Positions 6,257 through 12,689 of a DNA stretch of 15,189 nucleotides are shown in pieces. Position numbers and translations under genes: made by a program. Within the stretch, counting starts at the first letter, position 1. Each line of letters opens with the position of its first letter. Where the stretch lies: contig SLBH01000132.1 in the NCBI GenBank assembly GCA_007126415.1, positions 1 through 15,189 on the forward strand. The letters run 5' to 3'. The notes beneath the pieces were generated by a model. It made no database searches. It saw nothing but the letters and a program-made list of their open reading frames with translations, and was not told the DNA's origin. This DNA comes from Spirochaetales bacterium (GTDB taxonomy: Bacteria; Spirochaetota; Spirochaetia; DSM-27196; SLAA01).

Positions 6257-6436
6257 ATGCACGTCTGTTTGCTATACAGATTTGTAGTAGAATGTGACCC
6301 AGAAGCGACCGGTTCGTTCACGATGCGGAACCGTTTTGTGAATGCAGTGTGGATAACTTGGGGAAAAGCCGTGGTGAACGCGGGAAAGATCCCGCCTGTA
6401 TACCCGAGCGGTTTCACCGAGCGGGTTTCAGCTTGA
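6257..6436 (+). CDS. Small ORF, 59 residues, unknown function
   Basis: An ATG at 6257 follows GAGAGGAG (6241-6248) by 8 bases, one of the best Shine-Dalgarno sequences in the window, and opens a 59-residue frame ending in TGA at 6434-6436. The product starts MHVCLLYRFVVECD and ends GFTERVSA. It has two Cys near the N-terminus, two Trp (VWITWGK, 31-37), a net basic middle, and no transmembrane segment or family I recognise. About 55% of third positions are G or C, noticeably lower than in the neighbouring genes, which argues either for recent acquisition or against coding. It also contains a perfect DnaA box and a 6-bp hairpin, so the DNA or RNA may be what matters. I rate it a candidate only. 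Confidence 0.35.
   Translation: MHVCLLYRFVVECDPEATGSFTMRNRFVNAVWITWGKAVVNAGKIPPVYPSGFTERVSA
6348..6356 (-). promoter_or_regulatory. Perfect DnaA box
   Basis: TGTGGATAA on the + strand is the exact complement of the consensus TTATCCACA. A partial match, TGTGAATGC (7 of 9), starts 11 bp to its left at 6337, and an 8-of-9 match, TGTGGAGAA, lies at 6117-6125. One perfect box is not an origin, and dnaA/dnaN are not in the window. It may be a DnaA-titration or DnaA-regulated site. Confidence 0.45.
6380..6395. other. Perfect 6-bp hairpin with AAGA loop
   Basis: GCGGGA (6380-6385) and TCCCGC (6390-6395) pair perfectly around AAGA. It is followed by CGGT-TTC-ACCG (6409-6419) and preceded by CGGTTC/GAACCG (6310-6315 and 6328-6333). 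Together these stems suggest a structured RNA or a set of binding sites. There is no T-tract. Confidence 0.4.
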
Positions 6437-6461
6437 ATAAGCAGGGGCCGCGTGCTACAGT
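6433..6461 (+). promoter_or_regulatory. Promoter for the 3+3 TM membrane-protein operon, probably leaderless
   Basis: TTGAAT (6433-6438) is spaced 17 bp from TACAGT (6456-6461), and TG at 6453-6454 extends the -10. The predicted start is about 6468, which is the first base of the GTG start codon, and no Shine-Dalgarno is present nearby. The -35 overlaps the stop codon of the small upstream ORF. Confidence 0.5.
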
Positions 6462-6467
6462 TCTGCC

Positions 6468-7451
6468 GTGAAGTACGCGCTGTTGGTTCCGTTGCGCTAT
6501 CTCGTCGCGGTGCTTCTCTTTACCGCTTTGTTCCTGGTGCTTTCGGCCGCGGTGAGCTTCACGTCTGTCGGCGAGTTTCGCCTCGCCCTCGTGCTCTCCT
6601 CCATCCTCCCTGTCGCGCTGACCGCGGCGGCGATAATATCGGCATATCTGCGGTTGTTCTCGATCGTCCGGGCTCCCGTCCCGGCGTTTCGGGCGCTCGC
6701 GGCGCTCTTCTTCGTTACCGCGCTCGTGCTCGCGGGCGTTGCCGCACTCGAGCACGTAACTGTTCTCCGACAGCCTGAGCATCCGCCTTCGCGGGACGCT
6801 GTTCTCCGGCTCCCCACCGCACTCGAGCAGCGCCTACTTGAGTACCCACGGTTTCGGGTGTATCTCGGGTCGGTAGAGGACGGCACGGCGCACGGAGCGC
6901 TGGTACTGCGACTAGAAGACACCCCGCGGTTTCGGCTCTACCGCGAGGCGCGGGCGCTGACGCCGGTACCGATGGGGCCCTCGTCCGGGCGCGGCGGGCG
7001 ATTCGAGATCGAGGCGGATCGCGCCCGGCTGGATCCCGGCGCCGCCCAAAACCTCCACGGACGTTATTTCGCGCGTCCCGCGGTCCTGGACCGCGTCGTT
7101 TGGGGATTCGTGACGGTTTCGAGTGGGCTTGTGCAGCGCGCAGTTCCGTTTGGGCTTATCGACAGCCTCGCGCTTGCGTTCGCGGTTGTTTCGGCAGTTA
7201 GCTTGGCGCGCATGACGCGGTGGCCTCCGTTGAATCTGATCCTGACCGCGCTCTCGGCGACGGTGGTGCTCAGCATCTATGCGTTTGCACAGCAACCCTA
7301 CCCGCGCGAACTGCTCGCGGTGTTTGAGTTAGAAGGGTACACCGCGTTTGTCGGGCCGATCGCGCTTGTGCTGTTCGCGGTGGTGCAGCTTGTCCTGTTG
7401 ATTCCTCAGAGCCCACTCGGCGCTTGGCGGCAGGAGCTCGGGTATGCGTAA
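6468..7451 (+). CDS. Polytopic membrane protein with 3+3 TM layout (possible LptF/LptG-like partner)
   Basis: The 327-residue protein has three hydrophobic segments at the N-terminus (about 7-30, 38-62, 72-95), a soluble central domain of about 110 residues (100-215), and three more segments at the C-terminus (about 222-245, 250-270, 292-316). This 3 + soluble + 3 layout is that of the LptF/LptG permeases, but length and motifs do not let me assign it firmly; the central domain is shorter than a typical jellyroll. The GTG at 6468 has no Shine-Dalgarno and sits at the predicted transcription start. The end overlaps the next gene by 8 bp, and that gene codes for a second 3+3 protein, as in tandem lptF-lptG pairs. 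Family assignment is inference; that it is a real membrane protein gene is secure. Confidence 0.75.
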   Translation: MKYALLVPLRYLVAVLLFTALFLVLSAAVSFTSVGEFRLALVLSSILPVALTAAAIISAYLRLFSIVRAPVPAFRALAALFFVTALVLAGVAALEHVTVLRQPEHPPSRDAVLRLPTALEQRLLEYPRFRVYLGSVEDGTAHGALVLRLEDTPRFRLYREARALTPVPMGPSSGRGGRFEIEADRARLDPGAAQNLHGRYFARPAVLDRVVWGFVTVSSGLVQRAVPFGLIDSLALAFAVVSAVSLARMTRWPPLNLILTALSATVVLSIYAFAQQPYPRELLAVFELEGYTAFVGPIALVLFAVVQLVLLIPQSPLGAWRQELGYA

Positions 7452-9252
7452 CCGGGTTACCGCCCGCGTCCTTGGGGTGACGGCGCTCGCGTATGGTGTG
7501 GGTTTCGGCCTGCTTGTGGTGCACGCGATCTTCACGTTTCCGACGCGAGAGGTGATGCCGGCGTTTCAGTGGCGCTGGATTCTGAACAGCGCCGGCGCCC
7601 GTCTGCTCGAGAATCTTGTTCCGTTACAGGTTGTAGCGATCATACTCGTGTTCTCGCTGCTGCTCGGAACCGGCGTCTCGCGCCGCTCGGTCGGCCGTTC
7701 CGGCAGAGGTAGCGGCGACGGCAAAGCGCACGGCGCAACCGGGCTGGCTACCATCCGGGGGGTGCTGTCTATACTGGTGGCGCAAACTGCGGTGGTCGCG
7801 GTTCTGGTGGCGGTAGTGCTGCCGTTTTGGCGCGACGGGGCCGATTCTGCGATTCGTCAAACCACTACCGCGCGTGAGTTGCGCGCGCGAGCCGAAAGCG
7901 CGGAGCGTGCCGGCGAGTACGCGGTTGCGATCGAGGCGTACCGGCGCTACCTGCGGATCGACCCTTCGGATGAACACGTAGAACAGGCGCTTGCCGAGGC
8001 ACAGACGAGAAGGGCGGCGCGTCCGTCGCAGGTGCTGCAGCCCGATCGCGTTCCGGATCGCCGTACCGAGTTGCGCGAGCTCACCGGGTCCGAGCTCTTG
8101 CGGCGTAGTCGCGAGGCATACGAGGACGAGGAGTTCTTCAGCGCGCACTACTTCGCGCAACTTGCGCTTGAATCGGGGGAGGTCTCGCGCCCCGAGGCCG
8201 AGCGGCTAATCTCGCAGGCTTGGGATCGCATCCGGCGGATAGAGGGCGACCGAACCGAACAGCGCGAGCGCGAGTTCTTTCGGGGCAAGCGCGCCGCGTA
8301 TCAGGACCTGCTCGCCGGACGCGCGGTTGAGGCGTACTACGCTTTTGATGCGATCGCCGAGGAGTACGGTGCCGACCAGGACGTCAGGCGCTACCTTCGC
8401 GAGGCGGAACAGCTAGCGCGCGAAACGGCGTTCTTTCTCGATGAGATCGAGGATGTTGCCGGCTTTCCCGGATACCGGGAACTGGTATTCCGAAACGAGC
8501 TCGAGCCGCTCCAAACCGACGGTGAAGCGGAGTTAGGGCTCGATACCGGTGAGGCTTCTCGGTTCCACGAGCTGTTTTTCTTTGAGAACCTCGTTCCGAC
8601 CTACGGTGGGTTGTACGCCACCGGAGTAGAGGTGATTCGCTTTCGCGAACCGGGTGAGATCGAGTACCATCTGCGCTCCGACTACGCTAAGCTGCGCGAT
8701 CAACACCTCATTCTGCGTGCACTCGACCGCGACGACCCCGAGCTCGTGTTCGAGCCCGAGGTGCTGCACGGAACTCTGCCGGGCGAGTTTCGACACGTTC
8801 TGCCGGTTGCGGCGCCGCCCGAGCTCATTGTTGAGCTCGCGCGCGCGCGTTCCGATATGTCCGCCGGCTCGCTCACCGGGCTGCTGCAGCTCCTGCGCAG
8901 CGAACACCGGTTCGGATACGACCGCTCCGAGCTGCGGTTTGAGCTACTGATGAGGCTGCTCGTACCGTTCAGCTTTATCGTGCTCTCGGTCGCCGCTCTC
9001 GCGGCCGGCAGGCGCCTCAGCGGCAGATATCTCAGCGTGCCGCCGATGCTGACAGCGGTCGGGATCGTGCTGTTGCCGCCGGCCGCGATTGTAGCGTATC
9101 AGGTGTATCGATATGCGTGGCAGCTTGTGGTTGGGGTTCTCGCGCTGCAGATGCCGCTCGCGGCCGCTGCGGCGGTGCTGTCGTTGCTGCAGACCGTAAT
9201 GCTGTTTGCGGTGCTGATCTGGGCGGCCTTGGAAGCGGGGCCCGAGTCATGA
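7444..9252 (+). CDS. LptF/LptG-like membrane protein with an inserted TPR region
   Basis: The 602-residue protein has three N-terminal membrane segments (about 8-28, 58-80, 103-128), a long soluble middle and three C-terminal segments (about 505-525, 533-556, 562-597). The start of the middle holds TPR-like helices (ERAGEYAVAIEAYRRYL, near 152-168; a second around 216-265). The later part (about 290-470) looks beta-rich, with REPGEIEYHLRSDYAKLRD recalling the LptF/LptG jellyroll. Just before segment 4, DMSAGSLTGLLQLLRSEHRF (471-490) followed by ELLMRLLVPFSFIVLSVAAL (500-519) resembles the LptF/LptG pattern of dmslreL...RlalPl. LptF/LptG pull lipopolysaccharide from the inner membrane with the ATPase LptB. 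Here the cargo is unknown, and a TPR insertion is unusual. It overlaps both neighbours, so translation is probably coupled. Confidence 0.72.
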   Translation: MRNRVTARVLGVTALAYGVGFGLLVVHAIFTFPTREVMPAFQWRWILNSAGARLLENLVPLQVVAIILVFSLLLGTGVSRRSVGRSGRGSGDGKAHGATGLATIRGVLSILVAQTAVVAVLVAVVLPFWRDGADSAIRQTTTARELRARAESAERAGEYAVAIEAYRRYLRIDPSDEHVEQALAEAQTRRAARPSQVLQPDRVPDRRTELRELTGSELLRRSREAYEDEEFFSAHYFAQLALESGEVSRPEAERLISQAWDRIRRIEGDRTEQREREFFRGKRAAYQDLLAGRAVEAYYAFDAIAEEYGADQDVRRYLREAEQLARETAFFLDEIEDVAGFPGYRELVFRNELEPLQTDGEAELGLDTGEASRFHELFFFENLVPTYGGLYATGVEVIRFREPGEIEYHLRSDYAKLRDQHLILRALDRDDPELVFEPEVLHGTLPGEFRHVLPVAAPPELIVELARARSDMSAGSLTGLLQLLRSEHRFGYDRSELRFELLMRLLVPFSFIVLSVAALAAGRRLSGRYLSVPPMLTAVGIVLLPPAAIVAYQVYRYAWQLVVGVLALQMPLAAAAAVLSLLQTVMLFAVLIWAALEAGPES

Positions 9253-10004
9253 TTCTCGGTCGGGTAGCCGGTTCGTTACTCGGCGCGGCGGCCGGGCCGT
9301 TCGGGCTGGCGTTCGGTTTTCTTTCGGGCTTTCTCATCGATCGCGTGATAGATCGGGTGCGCTTCCAAGAGCAGATCACCAAGACCTTGCGAGGCGAACT
9401 ACCGGCCGACCGCGATCTCAAGCGGAACTTGATTCGCCTTATCGGGCTGGGAGTAGCGGTCTCGGTGTCGGACGGCTTTGCAACCGACTCCGAGACCGGG
9501 GCGATCGTCGGATTCGTGCGAGGGCGGTACGGTGCTTCGAGCTCGCAAGCCGAGCAGATCCGTCGCATCCTCGAAGAGGCGCTGGTGCTCGGGTCGCGAA
9601 TCAAAGCCGAAGCGGTGGCTGCGGCCCTGGATCTCGAGGTGTTGAACCTCTCACCGGCGGAACTCACCGAGTACTTGTTGCAGGTTGCCAAGGGCCGAGA
9701 CGGCGAGATCGGGGACCGCCGCCGGCGCGTGCTCGAGGAGATCACTACCGCGGCCGGCGCGCCTGCGATTGCGCGCGCCCTCGATCCGCACGCTTGCGCC
9801 GTGCTCGGCATCCACCACGGCGCCGATCTGCTGGAGGTTCGTAGCGTTTACCGGCGGTTGGTACAGCAGTTTCACCCCGACGGCGCAGCGCCGCTCACCG
9901 ATGAACAACGCCGACAGAGTAACGAGGCGCTGGTCCGCATAAACCAGGCGTACGAACGCCTGAGCCGGCAGCTTCAAGGGCGCGAGGAACAGATCGAGTC
10001 GTAG
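9249..10004 (+). CDS. djlA: DjlA-type membrane-anchored J-domain protein (TerB-like + DnaJ)
   Basis: The 251-residue protein has an N-terminal glycine-rich membrane anchor (ILGRVAGSLLGAAAGPFGLA and on to GFLID at about 26-30), very like the DjlA anchor. A helical TerB-like domain follows (about 50-165), then a C-terminal J domain (about 178-245) with the HPD motif at 209-211 (QQFHPDG) and the INQAYERL helix. J proteins stimulate the ATPase of DnaK; DjlA does so at the inner membrane and influences envelope-stress signalling in E. coli. I start it at the ATG at 9249, which overlaps the previous stop as ATGA; a longer frame reaching back to 9117 is only the shadow of the upstream gene. Its position makes it a likely chaperone recruiter for the two membrane proteins encoded just before it. 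The stop is 13 bp from the convergent murA stop. Confidence 0.87.
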   Translation: MILGRVAGSLLGAAAGPFGLAFGFLSGFLIDRVIDRVRFQEQITKTLRGELPADRDLKRNLIRLIGLGVAVSVSDGFATDSETGAIVGFVRGRYGASSSQAEQIRRILEEALVLGSRIKAEAVAAALDLEVLNLSPAELTEYLLQVAKGRDGEIGDRRRRVLEEITTAAGAPAIARALDPHACAVLGIHHGADLLEVRSVYRRLVQQFHPDGAAPLTDEQRRQSNEALVRINQAYERLSRQLQGREEQIES

Positions 10005-10017
10005 TGTGCCCGCGTGG

Positions 10018-11307
10018 TCAGTGTAACTCGCCGTTGCGGGTGATCTGCACGCCGAGCGCTTGAAGTCTCGGCACGAGATTCTCGTAGCCGCGCTCGATCT
10101 GGTAGACGTTATGGATGCGGCTCGTTCCGCGGGCGCAGAGCGCGGCAATCACCATGGCCATGCCGGCGCGCACATCCGGCGAGACGAGCTCCGATCCGGT
10201 GAGTCGACACGGCCCGGTGACCACCGCGCGGTGCGGGTCGCACAATACGATGCGGGCTCCCATCCCGATGAGCTTGTCGACAAAGAACATTCGCGACTCA
10301 AACATCTTCTCGTGAATCAGGATAGTGCCCTCTACCTGGGTGGCGACGACGGTCATGATGCTTGTAAGGTCGGGCGGGAAGCCGGGCCAAGGGGCGTCGT
10401 CTATCTTTGGGACCATTCCTCCGAGATCGGGTCGCACTGTAAGGCTTTGCCCGGCCGGAACGAAGATATCGTCGCCGGACACCTCCCAATGAATCCCAAG
10501 GCGAGCAAACACGATGCGGACCATCTTGAGGTGGCAGGGCTCCGCTTTACGAATCAGAAGTTCACCACGCGTTACGGCCGCGAGCCCGATAAACGACCCG
10601 ACCTCCATGAAATCCGAGCCGATCGCGAACTCGGTTCCGTGCAGCGTATCGACGCCGTTAATCCGCAGAATGTTCGAGCCGATGCCGGTTATCTTGGCCC
10701 CCATCGCGTTCAACATGTGACAGAGATCCTGGATGTGCGGCTCGGATGCGGCGTTCTCGATCAAGGTGGACCCGTCGGCGAGCACCGCGGCCATGATCGC
10801 GTTTTCGGTGGCGGTTACCGAAGCCTCGTCGAGGAATAGCTCGGAACCGGTGAGCTTATCCGCGCGCACGCGATAGACATCGTTGGTTTCGACCCGGGCG
10901 CCGAGCGCCTCAAACGCGAGAAAATGCGTGTCTAATCTACGTCGTCCGATGACGTCGCCCCCCGGTGGAGGCAACTCTACCGAGCCGGTGCGGGCCAAGA
11001 GCGGCCCGGCAAGCAGGATCGAGGCACGGATGCGTTGCGCCTGCTCGGGCGGTACGATGCTGTCGCGTAACGCTGCGCTTTCGATGCGCCACTCGCCTTT
11101 AGCGGCGCCGCGCTCAACCGAAACGCCGAGGTGTTTCAGTACCTCAAACATTACCTGAACGTCTTCGATCTCCGGGATGTTCTTCAACAGCACCGGATCG
11201 GGGGTCAGCAGAGTTGCCGCAATGCACGGCAACGCGGCGTTCTTGTTACCACTGGCGGTGATCTCTCCTGATACCGGAGCGCCACCTTCGATGATGTATT
11301 CGCGCAT
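10018..11307 (-). CDS. murA: UDP-N-acetylglucosamine 1-carboxyvinyltransferase MurA, Cys-to-Asp variant
   Basis: MurA transfers enolpyruvate from PEP to UDP-GlcNAc, the first committed step of peptidoglycan synthesis, in the cytoplasm. The 429-residue length is typical. K22 and N23 in SGNKNAALP, the PGFPPD motif with the general-base Asp, and DVRAGMAMVIAAL near the C-terminus are all present. The active-site loop, GGCxIGxRPxDxH in E. coli, reads GGDVIGRRRLDTH (116-128), so the fosfomycin-binding Cys is D118 and the following Pro is Arg. Natural Cys-to-Asp MurA enzymes (Mycobacterium, Chlamydia, Borrelia) are active but insensitive to fosfomycin; the same is expected here. The start is the ATG at 11307, 9 bp after the lipoprotein stop, with a weak Shine-Dalgarno, so expression probably depends on the upstream gene. 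Confidence 0.97.
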   Translation of the reverse strand: MREYIIEGGAPVSGEITASGNKNAALPCIAATLLTPDPVLLKNIPEIEDVQVMFEVLKHLGVSVERGAAKGEWRIESAALRDSIVPPEQAQRIRASILLAGPLLARTGSVELPPPGGDVIGRRRLDTHFLAFEALGARVETNDVYRVRADKLTGSELFLDEASVTATENAIMAAVLADGSTLIENAASEPHIQDLCHMLNAMGAKITGIGSNILRINGVDTLHGTEFAIGSDFMEVGSFIGLAAVTRGELLIRKAEPCHLKMVRIVFARLGIHWEVSGDDIFVPAGQSLTVRPDLGGMVPKIDDAPWPGFPPDLTSIMTVVATQVEGTILIHEKMFESRMFFVDKLIGMGARIVLCDPHRAVVTGPCRLTGSELVSPDVRAGMAMVIAALCARGTSRIHNVYQIERGYENLVPRLQALGVQITRNGELH

Positions 11308-11316
11308 AGCTTCTAC

Positions 11317-12642
11317 TCACTCGCGTATTGATTGTAGCTCTATATAGAACTGTTGTTGTTCGAACGGATTATACGCCATCGTGACGGTCGTATGATAGAA
11401 CCCGCTGACGCCGTCGCAGCACTCGATGCGAACAACCGGGGTGAAACTCGTTGCACCGGCAACGTTTGGAAACGGGTTGGCCCCGAGTACCGGGAACACC
11501 ACACGCTCCAGCTCCTCCGCGGTGAGTACGCTGTCATAGTCCTCGATGCCATAGTCCTCGATTGACTCAACGGCGGTGGGCCTGAAAATTGCCTGCAACG
11601 TCTCCTCGAACGAGAGCTCCCGGTTCTCGACTCGCCGCCGATCCTCGCGGGTGAGCGCATGATCCAGGAAGGCTTGGCGGTCGCCGTGTTCGAGGTACGT
11701 GCGCGAGGTATACAGGAAGCGGTTGAGGTTACGCACGATATCACGCGTTCGGTGTAAGCGGAACTCGGTGCCGTCCCACCGATACCAGCTGATAAGCGTT
11801 TCCCGCCCGACTCCTTCCTCAAATCCGGACTGAAAGCTGAGAAGATCGATCGTCCCGCTGCCGTCGACGTCGTAGCGATGCCAGCGCCGGTCTATGGTGT
11901 GCTGCATCGTGAAGCGGCCGTAACGATCCGACGGGCCGGTAAAGGTAATCCAGTTATCGAGTATGCCTTCGGTGGTGCGGAACTGCACCGATGCCGCCAA
12001 CGGAAGCGCTTCGTCGGTGATCCGAAGCGTTTCAAACCCCTCGAGTACGCGATGTCGATCGAGGTAGATCTCGTGCAGCGGCTCGAACTCGAGCTCCCGA
12101 GACGCGCGCGCGAATTCCTCCGCACCCTCTTCGGGATCTCGAATGGTTAGCACAAAAAGGTAAAACGGTATCGGATCGCGATGCGGCTCGAACAGGCGGC
12201 CGTAGCGCGCAAGCTCGCCGAGCTCCAACGCGTCCTCGACACCCGCGTCGGCGGCGAGCACCAGCACCTCGAGGGTACCGTCGCCGGTAAGGTCGTGCAC
12301 GCGCAGCACGGGGTCACCGCCGGAAAGCACCGGCTCAACGGCGCCGGGCAGCGCTTCAAGGGCAGCCTCGGAAATCTCGATCAAGCGCTGTGGACCGAGG
12401 TCTTCATGCTCGGCGGAGACCACCGGGATCGCCGGCTCGCGCGTGGCGTTGGGGTCGCGCTGATCGTCGAGGACAACCGGCTCTTCGGGCGGCGGATCGG
12501 TTCCGGCACACCCCCAAAGCAGCAATGCCGGCCAGGCGAGCACCGCGAGAGCGGCCGATGCGGTGAAACGGCCGGCGATCAGGCGTTTCGGCGTGAGGCT
12601 GTCTCGAATCAGCATCGTCTTCATCATACCCCTCTTGGCCAT
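11317..12642 (-). CDS. Predicted lipoprotein with two calcium-loop-like repeats (unknown function)
   Basis: This 441-residue protein has a basic N-terminus, a hydrophobic stretch and a lipobox-like LLWGC with the Cys at 45; Trp at -2 is unusual, but spirochaetal lipoboxes are loose. A Pro/Glu-rich linker follows. The mature part contains two Asp/Gly loops of EF-hand or FG-GAP/VCBS type, DLTGDGTLE (117-125) and DVDGSGTID (258-266), which may bind calcium, and a Cys pair (ECCDG) near the C-terminus. I do not recognise a named family. The 12642 ATG has no good Shine-Dalgarno. AGAGGGG lies just before the Met-Met pair at residues 6-7, so the start may really be at 12624, which would give a more normal signal peptide length. 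It is co-directional with murA 9 bp downstream. Confidence 0.78.
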   Translation of the reverse strand: MAKRGMMKTMLIRDSLTPKRLIAGRFTASAALAVLAWPALLLWGCAGTDPPPEEPVVLDDQRDPNATREPAIPVVSAEHEDLGPQRLIEISEAALEALPGAVEPVLSGGDPVLRVHDLTGDGTLEVLVLAADAGVEDALELGELARYGRLFEPHRDPIPFYLFVLTIRDPEEGAEEFARASRELEFEPLHEIYLDRHRVLEGFETLRITDEALPLAASVQFRTTEGILDNWITFTGPSDRYGRFTMQHTIDRRWHRYDVDGSGTIDLLSFQSGFEEGVGRETLISWYRWDGTEFRLHRTRDIVRNLNRFLYTSRTYLEHGDRQAFLDHALTREDRRRVENRELSFEETLQAIFRPTAVESIEDYGIEDYDSVLTAEELERVVFPVLGANPFPNVAGATSFTPVVRIECCDGVSGFYHTTVTMAYNPFEQQQFYIELQSIRE

Positions 12643-12646
12643 TTTC

Positions 12647-12655
12647 TGCTACAAT
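12647..12655 (+). promoter_or_regulatory. Extended -10 promoter for thrC
   Basis: TGcTACAAT: TG at 12647-12648 plus TACAAT (12650-12655, five of six matches). No -35 with good spacing is visible. The predicted start near 12662 leaves about 28 nt including the GGAGGT ribosome binding site. Confidence 0.5.
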
Positions 12656-12689
12656 TTCGCCGCTACACGCTGGTCCGGAGGTAGACGGT

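Larger units (their letters stand above)
6115..6467. other. 353-bp atypical spacer between the PspA cluster and the membrane-protein operon
   Basis: This stretch has no long gene. It holds a GC-rich hairpin (6152-6174), an AT-rich block (about 6191-6300), a 59-codon ORF with a good ribosome binding site (6257-6436), a perfect DnaA box (6348-6356), several short hairpins, and a promoter for the next operon at its right edge. Base composition of the middle part is clearly unlike the flanking genes. Confidence 0.6.

Noticed and set aside
6115..6467. Full replication origin
   Set aside because: Only one perfect DnaA box is present, and dnaA, dnaN, gyrB or other origin neighbours are absent; reported only as an isolated site.
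10060..10839. 259-codon open frame on the + strand opposite murA
   Set aside because: It is fully antisense to a highly conserved gene, has no family resemblance and is explained by high GC content.
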